From contig JAEWBF010000039.1 in the NCBI GenBank assembly GCA_023391285.1, positions 233,768 through 297,767 of the forward strand: 64,000 nucleotides of DNA, in the 5' to 3' direction. Under the pieces are notes generated by a model that saw only the letters and a list, made by a program, of their open reading frames with translations, was not told the DNA's origin and made no database searches. Below are positions 62,630-64,000 of this stretch, piece after piece (the stretch's first letter is position 1; every line of letters begins with the position of its first letter). Position numbers and translations under genes: made by a program. Source of the DNA: Verrucomicrobiota bacterium. Lineage in GTDB: Bacteria; Verrucomicrobiota; Verrucomicrobiia; Opitutales; Opitutaceae.

Positions 62630-63343
62630 ATGTCCTTCCGTCTTTTCGCCCTTCTCGTCGCGCTCGCCCCCGCCGCCTTCGCCGCGTCCGCGCTCGACGG
62701 CATCGTCCTCCCCTTCCGCGAGGTCGTCGTCAGCTCGCCGGTCCAGAGTTCGATCGAACACATCGCCGTGCGCGAGGGCGACACCGTGAAAGAGGGACAA
62801 CTCCTCGCGCAGCTCTACTCGAAACAGGAACAGCTCGAGCTCAGCCGCGCGAAGGCGATCGTCGAAAAACGCGTCTTCGATCACCGCAGCGCCAAGCGTC
62901 TCTTCGACGACAAAATCGTCCCCGAGGACAAGGAGCTCGAAGCCCGCATCGAGCTCGAGCTCGCCCAAGCCCAGCTCGATGCCGCCACCGAAAACCTTCG
63001 CATCCGCTCCATCACCGCTCCGCTCGCCGGAACCATCGTCGAAAAACTCCGCGAAGCCGGCGAGTCCGTTACCGCCACCCAGCCGCTCTTCCGCATCATC
63101 GATATCAGCAAGGTCTACGTTCAGTTCTTCATCCGCAGCGAAGAACTTCCCCGTTTCAAAATCGGCCAGGAACTCCACGCGCATTTCGACGACCTCAACG
63201 CGGGCAAACCTTTCTCCGGCAAAATCGATTTCATCGACCCGCGCGTCGACGCTTCCTCCGGCCTCATGCGCGTCCGCGTTCTCATCGAGAATCGCGACGA
63301 GCTCATCAAAGCCGGCATGCGCACGACCGTCACCGCTCCTTAA
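62630..63343 (+). CDS. Short periplasmic adaptor protein (HlyD/RND-type)
   Basis: 237 residues from the ATG at 62630, with a signal peptide (MSFRLFALLVALAPAAFAAS). The GTG-started longer frame adds a non-coding-looking leader. Lipoyl half 1 (EHIAVREGDTVKEGQLLAQL) leads to an alpha-helical hairpin (about 70-125, rich in Glu/Leu/Ala), lipoyl half 2 (IRSITAPLAGTIVEKLREAGE) and the adaptor beta-barrel (DISKVYVQFFI ... DPRVDASSGLMRVRVLI ... LIKAGMRTTV). It has no membrane helix besides the signal and is shorter than most RND adaptors, because the membrane-proximal domain is absent. It lies 60 bases after the tolC-like gene and is probably co-transcribed. No RND or ABC pump gene follows, so its partner is likely the HlyD-like proteins across the divergent region. 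Confidence 0.88.
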   Translation: MSFRLFALLVALAPAAFAASALDGIVLPFREVVVSSPVQSSIEHIAVREGDTVKEGQLLAQLYSKQEQLELSRAKAIVEKRVFDHRSAKRLFDDKIVPEDKELEARIELELAQAQLDAATENLRIRSITAPLAGTIVEKLREAGESVTATQPLFRIIDISKVYVQFFIRSEELPRFKIGQELHAHFDDLNAGKPFSGKIDFIDPRVDASSGLMRVRVLIENRDELIKAGMRTTVTAP

Positions 63344-63370
63344 CTGCAGCATCCACTTCAACCTCACCGT

Positions 63371-63393
63371 AGGGCGGGTCTTCGACCCGCCCT
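63371..63393 (+). terminator. Terminator hairpin after the adaptor gene
   Basis: A 10-bp stem (AGGGCGGGTC at 63371-63380 with GACCCGCCCT at 63384-63393) has a 3-base loop and runs into TTTTTATTT on the plus strand. It lies 28 bases after the adaptor stop and 11 bases before the end of the convergent ketoacyl synthase gene. The GTAGGGCGGG arm is shared with the hairpin at 8350. Confidence 0.75.
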
Positions 63394-63403
63394 TTTTATT
63401 TGC

Positions 63404-64000
63404 TCACACTTTCCGCATCACCAGCGCCACATTGCTCCCGCCAAACCCGCTGCAATTGCACATCGCCGCGCCCACCGCCTGATTCCGCGTCTCGCGCGGC
63501 AAATTCAATCCCGCGCATTCCGGATCGGCTTCGCGCAAATGCGCCTGCCCCGGCACGAACCCTTCGCGAATCGCGACCGCCGTGATTCCCACGCTCAACG
63601 CACCCGCCATCGACAGCGTATGCCCCGTCAACGCCTTCGTCCCGCTCACCGCTGCGCCGCTTTCCGCTAGCACCCGCCGCAACGCCTTCGCTTCCGCACG
63701 ATCGCCCACGACCGTGCTCGTCGCGTGCGCACTCACATACTCCAAATCGCTCGCGCTCATTCCCGCGCTGGCCAGCGCTCGCCGCATTGCTTCTTCCACG
63801 CCGCGGCCCTCCGGCTCCGACTGCGCGACGCTGTGCCCATCCGCCGCCTGCCCCCAACCCGCCAACTCCGCGTAAACAGTCTTCGCCGCTCGTCGCTCCG
63901 CCACGTCCTCCGCCTCCACCACAATCGCCACGGCTCCACCCCCCCCCACCAATCCATCCCGCTCCACCTCGAACGGGCGCGCCGCGTTCTCCGGCTGCGG
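63404..64000 (-). CDS. Beta-ketoacyl-ACP synthase, C-terminal part (partial, 5' end beyond window)
   Basis: The frame is open to the right edge; upstream codons continue the family motif (ENAARPFEVERDGLVGGGGA, matching RPFDxxRDGFVxGEGA of KAS II), so the apparent start at 63967 is internal. Catalytic histidines are seen in YVSAHATSTVVGDRAEAKAL and TKALTGHTLSMAGAL, and the final box is CNCSGFGGSNVALVMRK. The active-site Cys lies outside the window. It would condense acyl-ACP with malonyl-ACP, either in fatty acid synthesis or in a dedicated polyketide or aryl-polyene-type pathway. The CNCSGFGGSN ending is unlike the common NSFGFGGTN and leans towards a specialised synthase, but this is weak evidence. 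It converges on the adaptor gene and is probably unrelated to the export system. Confidence 0.88.
   Translation of the reverse strand, partial: PQPENAARPFEVERDGLVGGGGAVAIVVEAEDVAERRAAKTVYAELAGWGQAADGHSVAQSEPEGRGVEEAMRRALASAGMSASDLEYVSAHATSTVVGDRAEAKALRRVLAESGAAVSGTKALTGHTLSMAGALSVGITAVAIREGFVPGQAHLREADPECAGLNLPRETRNQAVGAAMCNCSGFGGSNVALVMRKV

Noticed and set aside
61016..63343. Simple RND multidrug efflux operon for the TolC/adaptor pair
   Set aside because: No RND pump gene follows; the next gene is a convergent ketoacyl synthase beyond a terminator. A pump encoded elsewhere cannot be excluded, but the divergent HlyD-like operon is the nearer partner.

Overview
This is a GC-rich bacterial window dominated by one uninterrupted 46-kb gene. 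The gene encodes a 15,419-residue protein whose N-terminus carries an LEPR-XLL motif (FRIEALEPRILLSG). That motif, the GC-rich composition and the neighbours (YfiR/histidine kinase pair, UDP-sugar genes, ExeA/GspB pair) suggest a Gram-negative bacterium of the Planctomycetota-Verrucomicrobiota-Chlamydiota group. An Opitutaceae-like verrucomicrobium is my best guess. This is inferred from gene content; no rRNA or tRNA gene was seen.

Layout. Bases 1-340 hold the tail of a membrane-protein gene, a strong terminator and an inverted pair of REP-like repeats. On the minus strand, 339-2790 is a YfiR-type periplasmic sensor followed by a CHASE8-HAMP-PAS histidine kinase. Bases 2975-6706 (minus) hold ftsB/divIC-like, UDP-sugar pyrophosphorylase and phosphosugar mutase genes, a short set that would make UDP-glucose or UDP-GlcNAc. 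Bases 6849-8337 (plus) hold an ExeA/GspA-type AAA ATPase and a GspB-like protein. A symmetrical hairpin at 8350-8375 separates these from the giant gene (8438-54697, minus).

The giant protein is modular. From N to C it has: the LEPR-XLL motif; an acidic Pro/Thr-rich linker; an autotransporter-type beta domain; about 27 copies of a roughly 170-residue beta module (some with EF-hand-like loops, one stretch forming a near-perfect 510-bp tandem array); an Asp/Leu-alternating segment; an amphipathic beta-rich segment; an RTX-like block; and then more than 9,000 residues of haemagglutinin-like beta-helix sequence. The beta-helix part contains three further repeat families, including a 675-bp repeat with a 1,350-bp ABAB super-period. 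I see no C-terminal beta-barrel, LPXTG or PEP-CTERM signal.

Upstream of it on the same strand lie three closely spaced genes: a GAF-domain HlyD-like adaptor, a PqqD-like/M50 metalloprotease/HlyD-like fusion, and a shortened SecA-like ATPase. Divergent from them (plus strand) are a TolC-type outer-membrane channel and a small HlyD-type adaptor. The set has two or three adaptors, an outer-membrane channel and a SecA-type motor, but no ABC ATPase. The main proposal of this report is that these genes form a dedicated export route for the giant protein in which the SecA paralogue replaces the usual type I ABC transporter. The window ends inside a beta-ketoacyl synthase gene (minus strand), which converges on the adaptor gene across a terminator.
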